A DNA stretch of 64,000 nucleotides from positions 10,890,718-10,954,717 of the forward strand of contig NC_133203.1 of NCBI RefSeq assembly GCF_958299795.1. The letters run 5' to 3'. A model generated the notes under the pieces. The model did no database searches. It saw only the letters and a program-made list of their open reading frames with translations, and was not told the origin of the DNA. Positions 1 through 11,744 of the stretch are shown here, piece by piece (the first letter of the stretch is position 1; each line of letters opens with the position of its first letter). Made by a program: the position numbers and the translations under genes. Source of the stretch: Porites lutea. Taxonomy: Eukaryota; Cnidaria; Anthozoa; Scleractinia; Poritidae.

Positions 1-2662
1 TCCACTCTATCCTCTTGAAACGAATGCTCTGACCGAGTATTCACTTCCTTAGACCATCGAAAACAAGTGAAACATTCCATATTGTTTAGACAGACGAATA
101 GGCTTAAATCCACAAGACTTACTACGCCAAATATGAGAAAGGAGGTCGTGGCGCCAGCGTAAGTGATTAACAATCCCCCAACTACCCCTCCCCCACCATT
201 GCCTAGACCCCAGTGCACTCCTCCAAGAATTCCTTGCATAGTTGCGGGTGCCCCGGGGATGAGTCCCACGAAGACAACAGCCGCTGACCATACTGCAGCC
301 GTCGACAAGCCGTGAAGAATTTCAAAAGGTAAAACTATCCAGCTATTGGTAATAAAAGCGTAACCAAAGAAACGAATAATGTAGCATGATAGACCAACGT
401 ATAGCACTTGATGATGCCCAATCCATTTGATAAAATATCCAGAGAAACAGTAAACCATTACTTCTGAAATGCAGTGTATTGCTGTTATGATGCTAAACAG
501 GAGTTGTGAACCCCCTAAATCTTGCAAGTGCCAAAAGAGAAATGTTTGTATGAACCCCAAAGCACTTCCACACAGCAGGATCGTCCAAATAAAGTAAATG
601 TACCGACAGTCGAAAAGCATTACAAGTCCCTGCCATATGCCTTCTTCTTGCGATTTTTTCTCATCAAATTCAAATAAAGCTCCTATTAATAATGCCACAC
701 CCATGAGGCACGCAAAAACATAAAAACAAGGCAGGTAGTTAACGCTCAAAGGATTGTTACAGTTATTGATTTCTTCAATTGTACTAATACTTGCCCCAAC
801 AACAAATGCCGCCAGTCCCCAACCAAATGCACCCCACAGACGCTGTTTACCGTAATCCTCTTGCCGGTTGCCTAATAATCAATAAAATCGTCTGTAAGAA
901 ACGTCTTAGTACGAGAGGTAGGCAGGCTCACGGTGCAATATTGCGCGCAATACATTTCAAAATGCCTCTGAAAAAATTTAGAATATTTTGTAGCTGTAAT
1001 CAAGGGTTAACGCTGAAATAATGCGTAAGTTCAATTGGCTGCTCTTCATTTTTACAGTTCCATAGATTGTCATCGATTTTTTTCTGACTATTCTTTATTA
1101 TAATGGTCTTCAGAAATAAATTCTTGAATTGGTGAAACGAAGAGCGCATATTAAAAAGAATTAGTCGCGTTAACTTTTTCTAATCTTTTGTGATTAGCTC
1201 ATCAGTACTGAGTTTCCAACTATTAAAAATATATATCGCACTAGTAGAGAAACTTACCCAGATTTTGCAATGTTGCAGTGTCAGCCAATGTGGTGGCTGG
1301 TGCAGCTATCAATTCTCCAGTAGCAGTTATAACAAAGAGAATCATGAACAAATGTTCATCAGTTGGTTTTTTCCAGTCGTATGAGGCCTGTGTTGAGTCA
1401 TAGTTAGCCACAGTATCAAGAGGCCATGGGTATTCACCGACCATGTTAAGAAAATCAAACAGTTTCTCTATCCTTTCTCTTTTGATCTGACTGGACAACT
1501 CGTCAATGTTTATATCGCTTAAATTATGAAAACGTTTTAAGAAATCAGTTTTGAAAATAATGTCGTTACTTGCAGGCATGCTACGTTTTTTATTATGAGT
1601 TGGCATGGAAGCCTTGAATTTTGGCTTGGTTAGTTTTCCTTCTGCCATGGTGAACAATTTAGAGTTCTCGATATTAGGTGTGGCCATTGTTTTTGAGTTA
1701 ATATGTTTTAATGTTCTGGATAATTGCTTTCGGTCATTTTTACCACCAACTTCGATCATTATTGAATCAGGTGCTCCCAAGTTCAATACATCATGACCTG
1801 GGGTGTTTTGATTATTCTCGACTAGACGCCGAGAACGTTTACTTTGATCTTGACCATTCTGTTTAGAAATGATTGTTTTATCTGATGACTGGCTTGCTGT
1901 TACATTTCCTACAATTTCAAACCATTGTTCACTGGAAACTCCTGGATTAACAACAACAGGTTTTCGTAGCTTCTGATGAATGACAGAGGTCGAGTTTTTT
2001 ACTTGAATATTATTCTCGATGATTTCTGCGATAATTTCCATTGTTCCGTTGTCTTTGCAATCGCCTAAATGAAACACGGGAGATACCAGAGATAAGGAAT
2101 AGTTAGACACAAGCCAAGAGACCAATGACATGATAAAAATAACTTTGCTTCTCTTGTACGTATCAGCTATTACTCCCCACATGGGCGTTACCAAGAGCTG
2201 TATCAGGGGCCTGATTCCAATTAATATTCCAGTTTCGTGTGCGGAAAGCCATAGCTGTTTATAAAATACGGCAAGGTAGGGAAATAGAGAGCCTAAAGCT
2301 GAGAAAAAGAAGAAATAAAAACCTTTATGAATGACAAGGCGTCGATTTACATTTGGAAAACATTTTGAATAAAGTTCGCCTTCTTCATTCCTCCTTGACT
2401 CATGTTTCTTTAAACTTTTTTCGCGATTAGTTTGATCTGACAAAATATTGCCTTCGAAATCGCTGTTGGTGACATTGTTAGTATTGCGAAGCATAAGCGC
2501 CAAGCCATACAATTCATCCTCGCTATCCTCCTCAGTAGAGAGTGAAACTTCTTTCTCCCCAATGTTATCTCTTGTAGCGCCTGTTTCAAAAACGCTTTCA
2601 GCATTAGTTTCCTCTCTCGAATGATGAAGATTCAGTACTGAGTCGGTTTTGTTTCTGATCAT
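1..2662 (-). CDS. MFSD6-like major facilitator protein (gene A), 3' end outside window
   Basis: Two coding exons are seen, complement(1258..2662) and complement(<1..871). They are joined by a 386-bp phase-1 intron with donor GTAAGT and acceptor TTATTAG. The joined frame is open to base 1, giving about 758 residues so far, near the size of vertebrate MFSD6. The N-terminus is a long acidic cytosolic segment. The first helix (about residues 114-133) contains FYFFFFSALGSLFPYLAV and is followed by the MFS motif-A-like loop PMWGVIAD near residue 160. A roughly 250-residue hydrophilic loop (about 195-445) carries sequons NGT, NST, NVT and NLS, so it is probably extracellular or lumenal. The intron splits the signature LADTATLQ-NLG from YGKQRLWGAFGWG. 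The second exon encodes the C-terminal helices with FLFWHLQDLGG and a GVHWGLGNG segment. MFSD6 proteins are orphan MFS members, so no substrate can be assigned. This is the only copy in the array with this intron. Confidence 0.9.
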
Positions 2663-3647
2663 ATTTCAACCTAACAAACACCCGTCAACAGTTTTGAGAC
2701 AGGTTGCTGGTACCAGCCTCTAGATATTCTTGAAGCAACTGTGAAGTAACCTGTATGTGCAAATAGTTCGGGTCTTAAGCTATTGTTCGCAGACGTTTCG
2801 CGTAATCATATAATTTCCAGTCAGCCAAACTCTGTTGTGGCAGTTTATTTTAGACTTTAAATTTTCACGACCTTTATGCTTGTATAAATTTCTTGATCCT
2901 TTGATTTCCCCTTACTAATTATAAGCAAAAAGATCGTCCAGTCTAAGATCAGGCTTCTGCTTCTCTACGTTGGTCACTTAAGCCACAAAAATAATTATAG
3001 TGATGTTTTATTGAGCACCAAAGGGTACTTGGATCAGCATTTGTTGCTATAAACCAGCATTCTTATACACTCGGGTGAGAAACCTTTGTCACTCCATAAA
3101 ATCATAAATCATGAACGATGACGATGTGGGACTGAAGGTACAATTACTGCATTTGTACAATTAGAGAGTCTCGGTCGAGCAGGCGATTATTCTAATTCCG
3201 TTATAGGATAAGTGTACTACTCGTAAAACAAAGCGTGTCTTAAGTATGTGTCCTGGGAATAGCGTTAAGAGGGTTGTATGGCTTCACCAAGCCCTTGGTT
3301 CAAAACCACAGCCATAACACTGATGAACTAAAGGTTATCAGTCTGTTACCATACATTGTCGGCATATGGGTCGAGGGGTACATGAGGTGATCAGAGTACT
3401 TCAAATTTGCGATGCTTAAAATAAACTGGCACCCATAAATCCACTCAGTTTTATAATTTGTGGTTTATCCTTTTCAAGTGAAAACGATCCACTTTTTAGC
3501 CAAGCGTTTATCACGTGCTTATTAGCAACACATCGATAGACAGCAATTAACGCTAAAAGCTTTACCAAGGAAATAGAGCCGAGCTCTTGATTGAAACCGT
3601 TTCTTCGGGACAGATCTGTTTCTAGAGATGAAAATAGTAGAACTTAG

Positions 3648-3808
3648 CAGTGGCGAATCCAGACCTTCAGATAAGGGGGGGGGGGGGGGCGGTCATCCAG
3701 ACCGTGAGATAAAGGGGGGCGGTTTTAAAAAACATTTTTTTCGGCCCTGGTCCAAAAATAGGGCGGACTGCTCCCCCGGGCCCCTTCCCTCCCCTGGATC
3801 CGCTACTG
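3648..3808. mobile_element. Short TIR element (MITE-like), G-rich
   Basis: The left end CAGTGGCGAATCCAG and the right end CTGGATCCGCTACTG are inverted copies with 13 of 15 matches, 161 bp apart. The interior is G-rich with a pure 15-G run at 3675-3689. No convincing target-site duplication is visible. The same kind of end (CAGTGGCGGATCCAG) is, from memory, common in cnidarian repeats. The open frame across it is a by-product of its composition. Confidence 0.65.
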
Positions 3809-5571
3809 CGGAGCGGTGAAAAAGCTATTTCAATTTCAAAATGATTTCGAGCATGCGCTTAACAGTTAATAGTACAATACCATTATAACAGGTGCACAAA
3901 AATATGGGGCGTTACTCGCAGTTTGGCGCAATCCGCCGCTCAAGCTCATGCGTCTTCTACAAACATATAACAATAATTTAGCATTCTAAGTAGAATTTCA
4001 TTAATCACAAACAGGTAAAATGCGTACTCTACTCTCAAGATCAAAGAACAAGTAGCAGATAGTTCTAGAAACAGAAAGAGGTGATTTCAGTTCAATCGAA
4101 ATCCTCCCTTTCAATATGAGACAAGATAGGAAAAAACATGTGACACAATGTTTGGTGCTTGCATAAAAGGAGGTAATTTCAAATGAATAAGGTAAATGTT
4201 TATTATTAAAAGAAATAAAAATCTAACTAATATCGTTTGTCTGTCCATTGTTTCTTGTTTGCGGATATTTATTCACTGCCAAACGCTACAGTGTTACTGT
4301 TTCCATAAATAATCATACTGGTTGCCTATCTTCTAAATGAAATCATGACCTAATTTTGTTTATCACTGGGCTTGCAGTTCCTCTTTCCTCTAAGTGCCTA
4401 TAACATATAAAGACAACTTTCTAGTTACGCAGCCAAAAATCGATCCAGTGTACCAAAACGATTGATTAAGGCGAATCTAAAAATGAATATTAAGTCTCAT
4501 ATTGATCATTCTGAGTTTGGTTCTCAGTTTGAGTTTTAAAAGATACTAGATGTTTAGACTCTTACCCGGATTGTTTTGTCTTCGCCGGCAAGATAATATA
4601 GATTGCATCTAATCAGTAAAAACCCAACAGTCCTCTCAGAAGATTAAATAAAGTTGTTGAAATAAACGTAAATTAAAGCGGCCAGGAGTTCTTAGGTTCA
4701 AACTCGTAAAACGTTTATATGACCACATGATCTCATTTCAATCTATATTCTTCATCATTTCTAAATCTGAAAGTAAATTTTCTACTGGGGCGTATGCCAT
4801 AACGCTGTCTCAAGTGAGGAGTGAAGCTCTCGATGCTCTGGACGAAATAAGACTGAATTACACCGGAAAATATAGCAAAAAACTGTAAATATCGACGCAA
4901 ACCGAATTGATAACCGAAAAACAAGGTTAGCAGTATTTAGTTATTCATAGATCTGCCAAAATGTGACAACCGGATGCTAGGAGGATGGTAAAAATTCGAT
5001 GGCATGACTGTGGATCGCCCGAGAAGATAGTTAGTTTCTCTTGACTGGGTGAGTAGAAAGTAGTTTTTGTAGTTTTGAGTTTATAACAACGTTCTAAAAA
5101 GATACTGGCTAATACAGGTGTTTGGTTTAGAATTGATACTTGTTAAACCAGACAACCGTAAGAGTTTTACAATTTTGCCTACCTGTTATTATGACTATAA
5201 CTCAAACAAATGCTTGACAAAATTATTACCGGATCCAGTGAAGCGATTAACTTAACATTAAACATAAGGAATAGATCTTCATCATAGAAATAAAGAATCA
5301 ATTCAGTGGGTTAGCGTAACGATAAGATTTGGTTCAATTCAACACTCATCGTCTCATTTCGAACGCTTTATTAATTTACTTGCTTTCTTCAACCCTAAAT
5401 TTTAGTCATCGAAAACTTTCTTTAGTTTAATCTTTCTATCTAATTTTACCAACATATTTTATTATTCCGACCACGCCCATCATTTAAAGTAAAAATTAGT
5501 TTAAGAAAACCAGTAAGGAACTCCTAACAACTGAACTGATTTGAACCAGTCATTGCATGGGCGGTTTTTTG

Positions 5572-5650
5572 AATAATCAAGGTCGAGTTAAGTGTCATCA
5601 GCCTCAGCCATCTGCCCCGGGAGATAACACTTACGTCGACCTTGATTATT
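5572..5650. repeat. 79-bp hairpin within a dispersed repeat
   Basis: AATAATCAAGGTCGA at the left is repeated inverted as TCGACCTTGATTATT at the right. The arms extend inward to the AAGTGT/ACACTT region and enclose a short CCCCGGGA-containing loop. Flanking sequence to about 5880 looks like the rest of a dispersed anthozoan repeat, recognised from memory and not checked. It lies just upstream of gene B, so it could sit in that gene's promoter region. Confidence 0.55.
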
Positions 5651-5879
5651 CCGGACATCACAAAACTGAATCTAATGATTGTCTTTATTATACACTGTTT
5701 TAAAGAAAAAATAACGACAAACACATCTTTGCACAGAACATAGTTTGACATTGCTCTTGGAAATCATGCATTGCGCGCGCCATGCGACAGATTAGTCATT
5801 AATCTGCTTGCAGATAACTGACCAATCTGTAGGTTGCGCTGATTTCCAAAATTAGTTGTAGGCTACTAGCCAATGACAA

Positions 5880-5890
5880 GACATATAAGG
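5880..5890 (+). promoter_or_regulatory. Possible TATA box of gene B
   Basis: ACATATAAGG lies about 145 bases before the gene B start codon. A transcription start about 30 bases downstream would give a 5' leader near 115 nt with no upstream ATG in frame. This is a weak, motif-only call in AT-rich DNA. Confidence 0.25.
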
Positions 5891-6030
5891 TCGTGTTATG
5901 TCGGCTTAAACTGCAGCAGACGGCAAATTATTAAACTGAAAATTGAAAGCGAAAGTCTTTTTACTTTCAGAAAAAGCTTCTCTGTACTCAGTCTATAATA
6001 TTATATTTTTTTAATCATTTATCACCTCGT

Positions 6031-9000
6031 ATGTTTAGCCAGTATAGTCCTTCAATGGTTGGAGAACAAGGAAATCGGACCTCAGAGACCAGATCAGCCA
6101 CGCCGCCTCAAAGTTACTGGTGGAAAAGAATTCAACATTCCAACACAAGACTGCAAGAAACCAGCGGCAGCCTGAACTGTGCAGAGAAATTTACTTCACT
6201 GGTGTCTTGTCACCGTGGCTATGGTTCCGTGGCGTTTTACGCCGTATTTTCGTTGTTCATTTTGACGTTTCTTTACGCTATTTGGAAAATCGTCAGCGCA
6301 CACTCTCGCTCTGGGAGGAGACCCGGGTCTGGTAACTCGACAACAGTCGCCAAGTTAAGCCCCACGGCGCATGCCCCAACAACCTATCTCAATACATACG
6401 CATGGCTGCACAAAGAGAATATCGTGACCCATTTTAACCCCAGTCTAAAGAGTAGTTATTCTCCGCTTGATAACCCAACCGCAGTGAACTTATATCCTCC
6501 AGAGAGACAAAAGCATAGCAAAGTTCCTTCCGTTATCGATAAGGATTTTCCAACAAGAGGACGTGCCATTCTTGAGAATACATCTCCCACTTGGACATCG
6601 CCCAGCAGGGCGACAGAACCGTTATATAACTATTATTCAGGACCGTATAAATCTATTCAACCAACGTCAAACAATCCGCCACCATATCCGACGCTACCAT
6701 ATCCGTCAGTTGTCAATCCGCTATTTCCCTCAGCGCAGTATCCCGAGGGTTTTAATCCTTATCCTCGACCACCATTCGTGAGTGATTTAAATAATAATCG
6801 AAGATTCCGATTCCAGTACGGACTTCCGACTTCCAGTCCTTTCAATTATAACAGTAATTCTCCAGGAATCTTCAATGAGAGGACTTCCATAATGCCTCCT
6901 GTGGCAAACACATCTAACATACCCACCGACTATTCTCTTCCAGTGGATAAAAACACGCTACCTCAAGGTTACTATGACAACAATTATTACAGAGTTGACC
7001 AGCTTCAAATCGAAGGTGCTCTACCAACTTCACCTTCTCCTCTCATTTCGTTTTTAAAGGAAACATCTGAGAACAATCATAACTCCAGGCCCAAAGCAAG
7101 AAAGAAAAGGAAGCGTATAACGGCTAAAAGAAAAATAAGAAGACATAAAAAAAGAAAGCAAAGTCAAATTCAAAACCATTTGAAGAATGTCAAAAACCGA
7201 AAAGCAAAGTATCACGTTAAGTTAATTAAATCTCATAGAAAGAAATTTCAGGAAAAATGGAGAAAGGTTCGCAAGCCACACCTGCGACAATACAAAAGAA
7301 TGCGGCATTTTAGAGCACACTTTAAATCTGCACGAAGTAGAATACCCAAGTATCATCGCAAAGTAACACATATTAAGAAAAGTTTGCAGGTTAAAAATTC
7401 AAAAACCAGGCATCACGAAAAACCAAGGACACACCTACATCGAATTTATGACCATCACAGGAAAAAAGCTCATATTTATCATACTTATTCTCGTAGGCAT
7501 CATAGAGTTTTAAATTTTAGACTTTACCGTCTTTATCGACGGCATCATTCCGTTCATGACGAAATTCGTGGTAAATGGAGTGTTAGCAGACATCGAGTCA
7601 GAACTTGCAAAATTGTCGATCAATTTTCAACAAGAGGCTTGGTCAAAATGACCAGAACTAAAGGAAAGAACAGATATTTACATACGCTGCTGATCTGCCG
7701 GCCTGTAAGACTAAAGATGAAAAAAGGAGTCCATCGACACAACTACCCTGTAAAATATGCACAACTGTGCCGCAAGAAATGGTTTGTCACCAAAGGATTC
7801 ATTTTTGTTAACAGAGTTTCGAAAAGTCAAGAGTTTCCGAGATACAACGTGAAGATTTGTACTCCTTCGTATGCGCATGCTAATCAACTATTGTCAGCTA
7901 AAAACGAGGAGTCAAAAGTCTGGAACATTTCGAAGGAGGTGTTTCTTAAAATGAAGACGGAGGATGCGGAAAACATGAATGCTAGAACGTCTTCTGTTAC
8001 GGATGGGCATAAACACCATCCAAGGAAGAAAAAAGTGAAAAAGCACAGAAAAAGTAAGAGGAGGCACAAAATCTTGAAACGAAAAAAACAGCATCACAAA
8101 AAAAGAAGAAAGCACCTTAAACATAAAACTAAAGCTGGCAAACGTCTTAAGCTGCATGAAAAAGAAAGGCGAAAACTGGAAAAAGTAAAGAAAAAACAAA
8201 ACGTGCACCATAATCTAAGACCAAACAAAGCTTCAAAGAGAAAGACAACTTTTAGAAAGTCAAAAGGAAGATACATGGATCCCGAGCATGATTTCTATGG
8301 TAAACTTTTGCACGTTTTAAAACTTGCTAAAATGTATGACAGGAAAAAAGCTAATAGGACGAAAGGTGACGATGTTTTCGATTCACTCGAAGCAGTTTTA
8401 TTGCAAAATCAAACCACCACCAATGTTCCTTTGGGTAAAAAGAAACCAACTGTGAAACCAAGTACAATAAAAACTGTTACTACACCAAGTAAGCATCATC
8501 TAAACCACGAAAACTCGCAAAACAGCTCGACACGATATAACAAAGTACATAGCCAAGACAATATTCATCTAACCCACGAAAACTCGCAAAACAACTCAAA
8601 GAATAACAAAGGAGATAGCCAAGACAACATTCAGAGGCTGTTAGTAAAAATTCTTCCTGCCGTAATAAAGAACTTACATGGGGATGCTGCGGTAAGCCAT
8701 TTGACAAAAACCAAGGTAACAACGAAACCAACAATAAAGGTCACTACAATCCAGAAAACAACACCTACTACTCAGATGACGACATCGACTACTAAGTCGA
8801 GCAAAGATAACTTCGAGGAATTGATGAAAACATTTCTTCCCATTTTCCTTAAGAAAACCCAGAGCTTAAACAGTAAAGGCGTCAAACAGAAGCCCGAAAA
8901 GAAACAGGCGCCAGTTCAACCAAAACAGAGCCCTTCTGTCACGAGAAAGATGAAAGCAAAAATTGACTTGAAGACCCTGTTGTCGCGAATGGGGGTGGAT

Positions 9001-10125
9001 AACTTGGTATCAGAAAGTCTTTCCAATAAAAATTTGGCGAAGACGGCAACGATCACAGCACAGCCAACAACAAAACCTACAAGCAAATTGATTGTGGCTC
9101 CTGTGAAGTCTACTGTTGTACCAAAGACGTCAATTCACCCTCCAATAACAAGGCCCAAACCAACATCTGCTGTAACCATAATCCAGCTTCCAGGGCAACT
9201 GAGACAACCCGATGTTAGCCACCAGCTAGATAGCTCAATGGATGCAAAACCAACTCTCTTGCAGACAAAAAAACTGGTTTCTTCGCCGCAAATGCCCTCT
9301 GTTTCCCTCTCAGCTCCTCCAGCCACACCTTCGTCTTCACTGCCACCAGTACCCACAGCACTATTTTCTCCCGTATCGCCTCCTGGATTATCGTCCCAGC
9401 CTGCCTTTTCTCCTCAACTGAAAGGAGATAATACAAGCCCGTTCTCACCTCCAGTTAATTCAGATCCTTACTCAAGGAGCATATTATGTTTCGGTGACAG
9501 TTTAACCAGCGGATTTTATAATCATGGGAAGAATTTCCACCCCTACAGCCAAACACTTAGTCGGCTACTGAACTCTGACAGAAGGTTGAGGTATTACGTC
9601 AAGACGAGCGGGAAAGTTAGGGAAATGGCGCATGGCAGTATGGCAAGAAGATTACCACAAATACTGGGAAACAGCTCGCGATTTGACTGGGTCATCATTT
9701 TGGGTGGAACTAATGATGTAGCGCATGTCAAGAACTTTGGAGACGATGATTCATTCATGAATCAGCTGATAAATGTTTGGAAGCCGCGAATCGTGCGTGA
9801 TATTGAAGTGCTCCACGAAACTGCCCACAAATACGGTGCTCGGACTATACTGCTTACTATTCCAGAAACAGCTTACGAGGCTTGGCCTAATTTTAAAACA
9901 CTCTGGATCATGCGTAGAGGAATAAACCAAGACCTGAGAGAATACGCCCGCAGATCACAAGGAAATACGGTGCTGTGTGACCTGGCCCTTAAGCTACCAA
10001 GACATTCTATTTCGCCTCAGGCACAAGCTATCCTGTGGAATGATCATCTGCATCTCACACCTTATGGCTACGACAAAATGGCCGAAATAATCTACCAATG
10101 TTTAAAACCATATTTGAGTAAATAA
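6031..10125 (+). CDS. Membrane-anchored SGNH/GDSL hydrolase with Lys/Arg/His-rich stalk (gene B)
   Basis: One uninterrupted 1364-codon frame. There is no cleavable signal peptide. A single hydrophobic segment at about residues 66-88 (AFYAVFSLFILTFLYAIW) suggests a type II protein whose C-terminus is outside or lumenal. Next comes a Pro/Tyr/Asn-rich region (about 170-310), then a strongly basic Lys/Arg/His region (about 352-530). A less biased stretch with four spaced Cys (about 530-635) separates it from a second basic block (about 660-740). A Thr/Ser/Gln/Pro-rich linker with a small internal duplication (HENSQN...SQDNI, twice near 830-870) leads to the catalytic domain at about 1150-1362. 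SGNH blocks are visible: GDS with Ser1157, GGTND at 1225-1229, and D-H-L-H with Asp1338 and His1341. The hydrolase fold and likely catalytic residues are family knowledge. Substrate, localisation and any role of the basic stalk are unknown. Confidence 0.85.
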   Translation: MFSQYSPSMVGEQGNRTSETRSATPPQSYWWKRIQHSNTRLQETSGSLNCAEKFTSLVSCHRGYGSVAFYAVFSLFILTFLYAIWKIVSAHSRSGRRPGSGNSTTVAKLSPTAHAPTTYLNTYAWLHKENIVTHFNPSLKSSYSPLDNPTAVNLYPPERQKHSKVPSVIDKDFPTRGRAILENTSPTWTSPSRATEPLYNYYSGPYKSIQPTSNNPPPYPTLPYPSVVNPLFPSAQYPEGFNPYPRPPFVSDLNNNRRFRFQYGLPTSSPFNYNSNSPGIFNERTSIMPPVANTSNIPTDYSLPVDKNTLPQGYYDNNYYRVDQLQIEGALPTSPSPLISFLKETSENNHNSRPKARKKRKRITAKRKIRRHKKRKQSQIQNHLKNVKNRKAKYHVKLIKSHRKKFQEKWRKVRKPHLRQYKRMRHFRAHFKSARSRIPKYHRKVTHIKKSLQVKNSKTRHHEKPRTHLHRIYDHHRKKAHIYHTYSRRHHRVLNFRLYRLYRRHHSVHDEIRGKWSVSRHRVRTCKIVDQFSTRGLVKMTRTKGKNRYLHTLLICRPVRLKMKKGVHRHNYPVKYAQLCRKKWFVTKGFIFVNRVSKSQEFPRYNVKICTPSYAHANQLLSAKNEESKVWNISKEVFLKMKTEDAENMNARTSSVTDGHKHHPRKKKVKKHRKSKRRHKILKRKKQHHKKRRKHLKHKTKAGKRLKLHEKERRKLEKVKKKQNVHHNLRPNKASKRKTTFRKSKGRYMDPEHDFYGKLLHVLKLAKMYDRKKANRTKGDDVFDSLEAVLLQNQTTTNVPLGKKKPTVKPSTIKTVTTPSKHHLNHENSQNSSTRYNKVHSQDNIHLTHENSQNNSKNNKGDSQDNIQRLLVKILPAVIKNLHGDAAVSHLTKTKVTTKPTIKVTTIQKTTPTTQMTTSTTKSSKDNFEELMKTFLPIFLKKTQSLNSKGVKQKPEKKQAPVQPKQSPSVTRKMKAKIDLKTLLSRMGVDNLVSESLSNKNLAKTATITAQPTTKPTSKLIVAPVKSTVVPKTSIHPPITRPKPTSAVTIIQLPGQLRQPDVSHQLDSSMDAKPTLLQTKKLVSSPQMPSVSLSAPPATPSSSLPPVPTALFSPVSPPGLSSQPAFSPQLKGDNTSPFSPPVNSDPYSRSILCFGDSLTSGFYNHGKNFHPYSQTLSRLLNSDRRLRYYVKTSGKVREMAHGSMARRLPQILGNSSRFDWVIILGGTNDVAHVKNFGDDDSFMNQLINVWKPRIVRDIEVLHETAHKYGARTILLTIPETAYEAWPNFKTLWIMRRGINQDLREYARRSQGNTVLCDLALKLPRHSISPQAQAILWNDHLHLTPYGYDKMAEIIYQCLKPYLSK

Positions 10126-11744
10126 TACGTAATGTGCTATTATTTGATAACAAAAAACAGTGAGAAAGATTACACTGTATAGCGTCTCCTAGCGACTGAA
10201 ATGAACTTATTATTTTGGTTCTTTTTTATTTACCTACTTGCCTGCCGTTTCTTTTTTTATACGAAGGAACGTTTAAAATTTTGTCATAACTTTTCACAAA
10301 AAGTTGTAAGCATTTTGTATTTAACATACCAATATTTTATATTGTATTATCGTTTTTACACCGCGAAGGCTTAGTTCGGTGATCAAAGTTTGTATTGATT
10401 CAGATTTATTAAATCCATGTTTAACTATAGTAAGATGTCAATATATACAATGTTAGTTTTTTTTACAATCTCTAAGTTTCTTACACTTTGTGTTACAAGA
10501 CGGCAAAATTGCATGCGAAGGAAGCTGCCGGCACTTTCCTCTATCTTCGAACGCAAGCCGTTTTTATTAACTATCCCTGTGACACTACCACTGAAACACA
10601 GCCCAAGCTAAGATAGAAAAGGAGAAAGAAATGCCTACTCAATTTTGCGACACCTTTTTTGTTAGAAACCATTTCTACTCCTTTTCTTAAACACGCTTTG
10701 TACTATGATTTGTGCTATGGTTGTTCACAAATGAAAAGCAAAGTGCCTTAGCCTTGCGTTAGGGAGCCACTAAGATTTTTTAGTTGCCAGTTTTGCGGTT
10801 TTTGCACTGCCGATTATATTTAAAAATTAATTCTCGGACTCTTTCGATCTAGAGTGCGAAATAGCCCGTATTTTTCTGTAAATAAAGAAAGAGCACTGAT
10901 ATGGTCAAGCGAAAGTCCTAAAAGTAGGGTGAATACAGAGTATTAGAGGGAGGGGAAAGACGGGAGGCGCATTTTTTGTCTCGCCTCACACGACCGTTGT
11001 TTTCCTTCGCGTGATGAAAACCCAATCTTGAGAAAAAAAGGAGTGTTTTTCAGTCTAGGTTCTTTCATGACAGAGCAACCTGTTTCAGAAACTGCTGGAG
11101 GAGATATTTTGGGGGAGAATAAAGCTATAGATTTGTTAGAGAGATCCCATTTATCGGACATCTTAATACTATGTTTAAACATTAATCGACTTTAATAAAG
11201 TTATTGATTTAGAAGGGTGAAAAGAGTGAACGACACCTAGAGTCGGAAACATGAGAAATAATGAAACAAGGGAAAAAAATGATCATGGTTCCATGAAGTT
11301 CTTCTCAATATCGCTGACAAGTGAATTGTGTTACCTGCACCCATTTGATCCGTGCTCAATAACCATGTAGTTCACAAGTGTTGAGAATTAGTCAAGCGTC
11401 AAGTACCAGAACACACACTCACAGATCATAGCTAATAGATCGACAAACATGAACTTAATTTTCCATTTTAGACCCCTTTTTCTTTATGGCAATCAGCAGA
11501 TAATTAATTGGACGGCGTTAATCGAACCTGATCTACTTGAAGGTCACACGGTAGAATTTGTTTTCAACGCTTCGAAAAATTGAGCAAACTGGTAATTATT
11601 CAACAACCCTTGAAGTACCGGAGGATTAGTACACTCAACATTCAAGACCTTCATGTTGTCCTCGCGAATGAAAAATCAGTTTTAAACCTGGTCTAGTTGA
11701 GTGAAAGTGATAAAGCAAAAATTCGTGTTAACTGTGCTGTGTAC
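10126..11744. other. Intergenic stretch between genes B and C
   Basis: No supported gene. A possible ATTAAA polyadenylation signal for gene B lies near 10406. A 79-codon minus-strand frame at 10943-11182 shows no recognisable domain and was not called. I see no repeat with clear ends here. Confidence 0.5.

Larger units (their letters stand above)
2663..6030. other. Intergenic stretch between genes A and B
   Basis: No supported coding region. It holds a 161-bp TIR element (3648-3808) with a 15-base G run, and a hairpin repeat (5572-5650) inside what looks like a longer dispersed repeat running to about 5880. The rest is AT-rich sequence in which I see nothing recognisable. Confidence 0.6.

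Noticed and set aside
49-291. 80-codon minus-strand frame at the left edge
   Set aside because: It is a shadow of the second exon of gene A, which is open in another frame through the whole segment and encodes the expected MFS helices.
3241-3360. Possible plus-strand SINE with a GGTTCAAAACC B-box-like motif
   Set aside because: No A box, no tail and no second copy in the window; one 11-base motif is not enough.
7884-8276. Overlapping minus-strand frames rich in Phe and Leu opposite gene B
   Set aside because: They are the antisense of Lys/Arg codon runs in gene B, so the hydrophobicity is a composition effect.
10943-11182. 79-codon minus-strand frame
   Set aside because: Starts with ATG but has no domain, signal peptide, splice partner or repeat support.
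11697-11744. TTG start upstream of gene C (and the similar TTG of gene H at 43052)
   Set aside because: Nuclear animal genes rarely start at TTG; the first in-frame ATGs (11745 and 43100) already give complete helix 1 regions.
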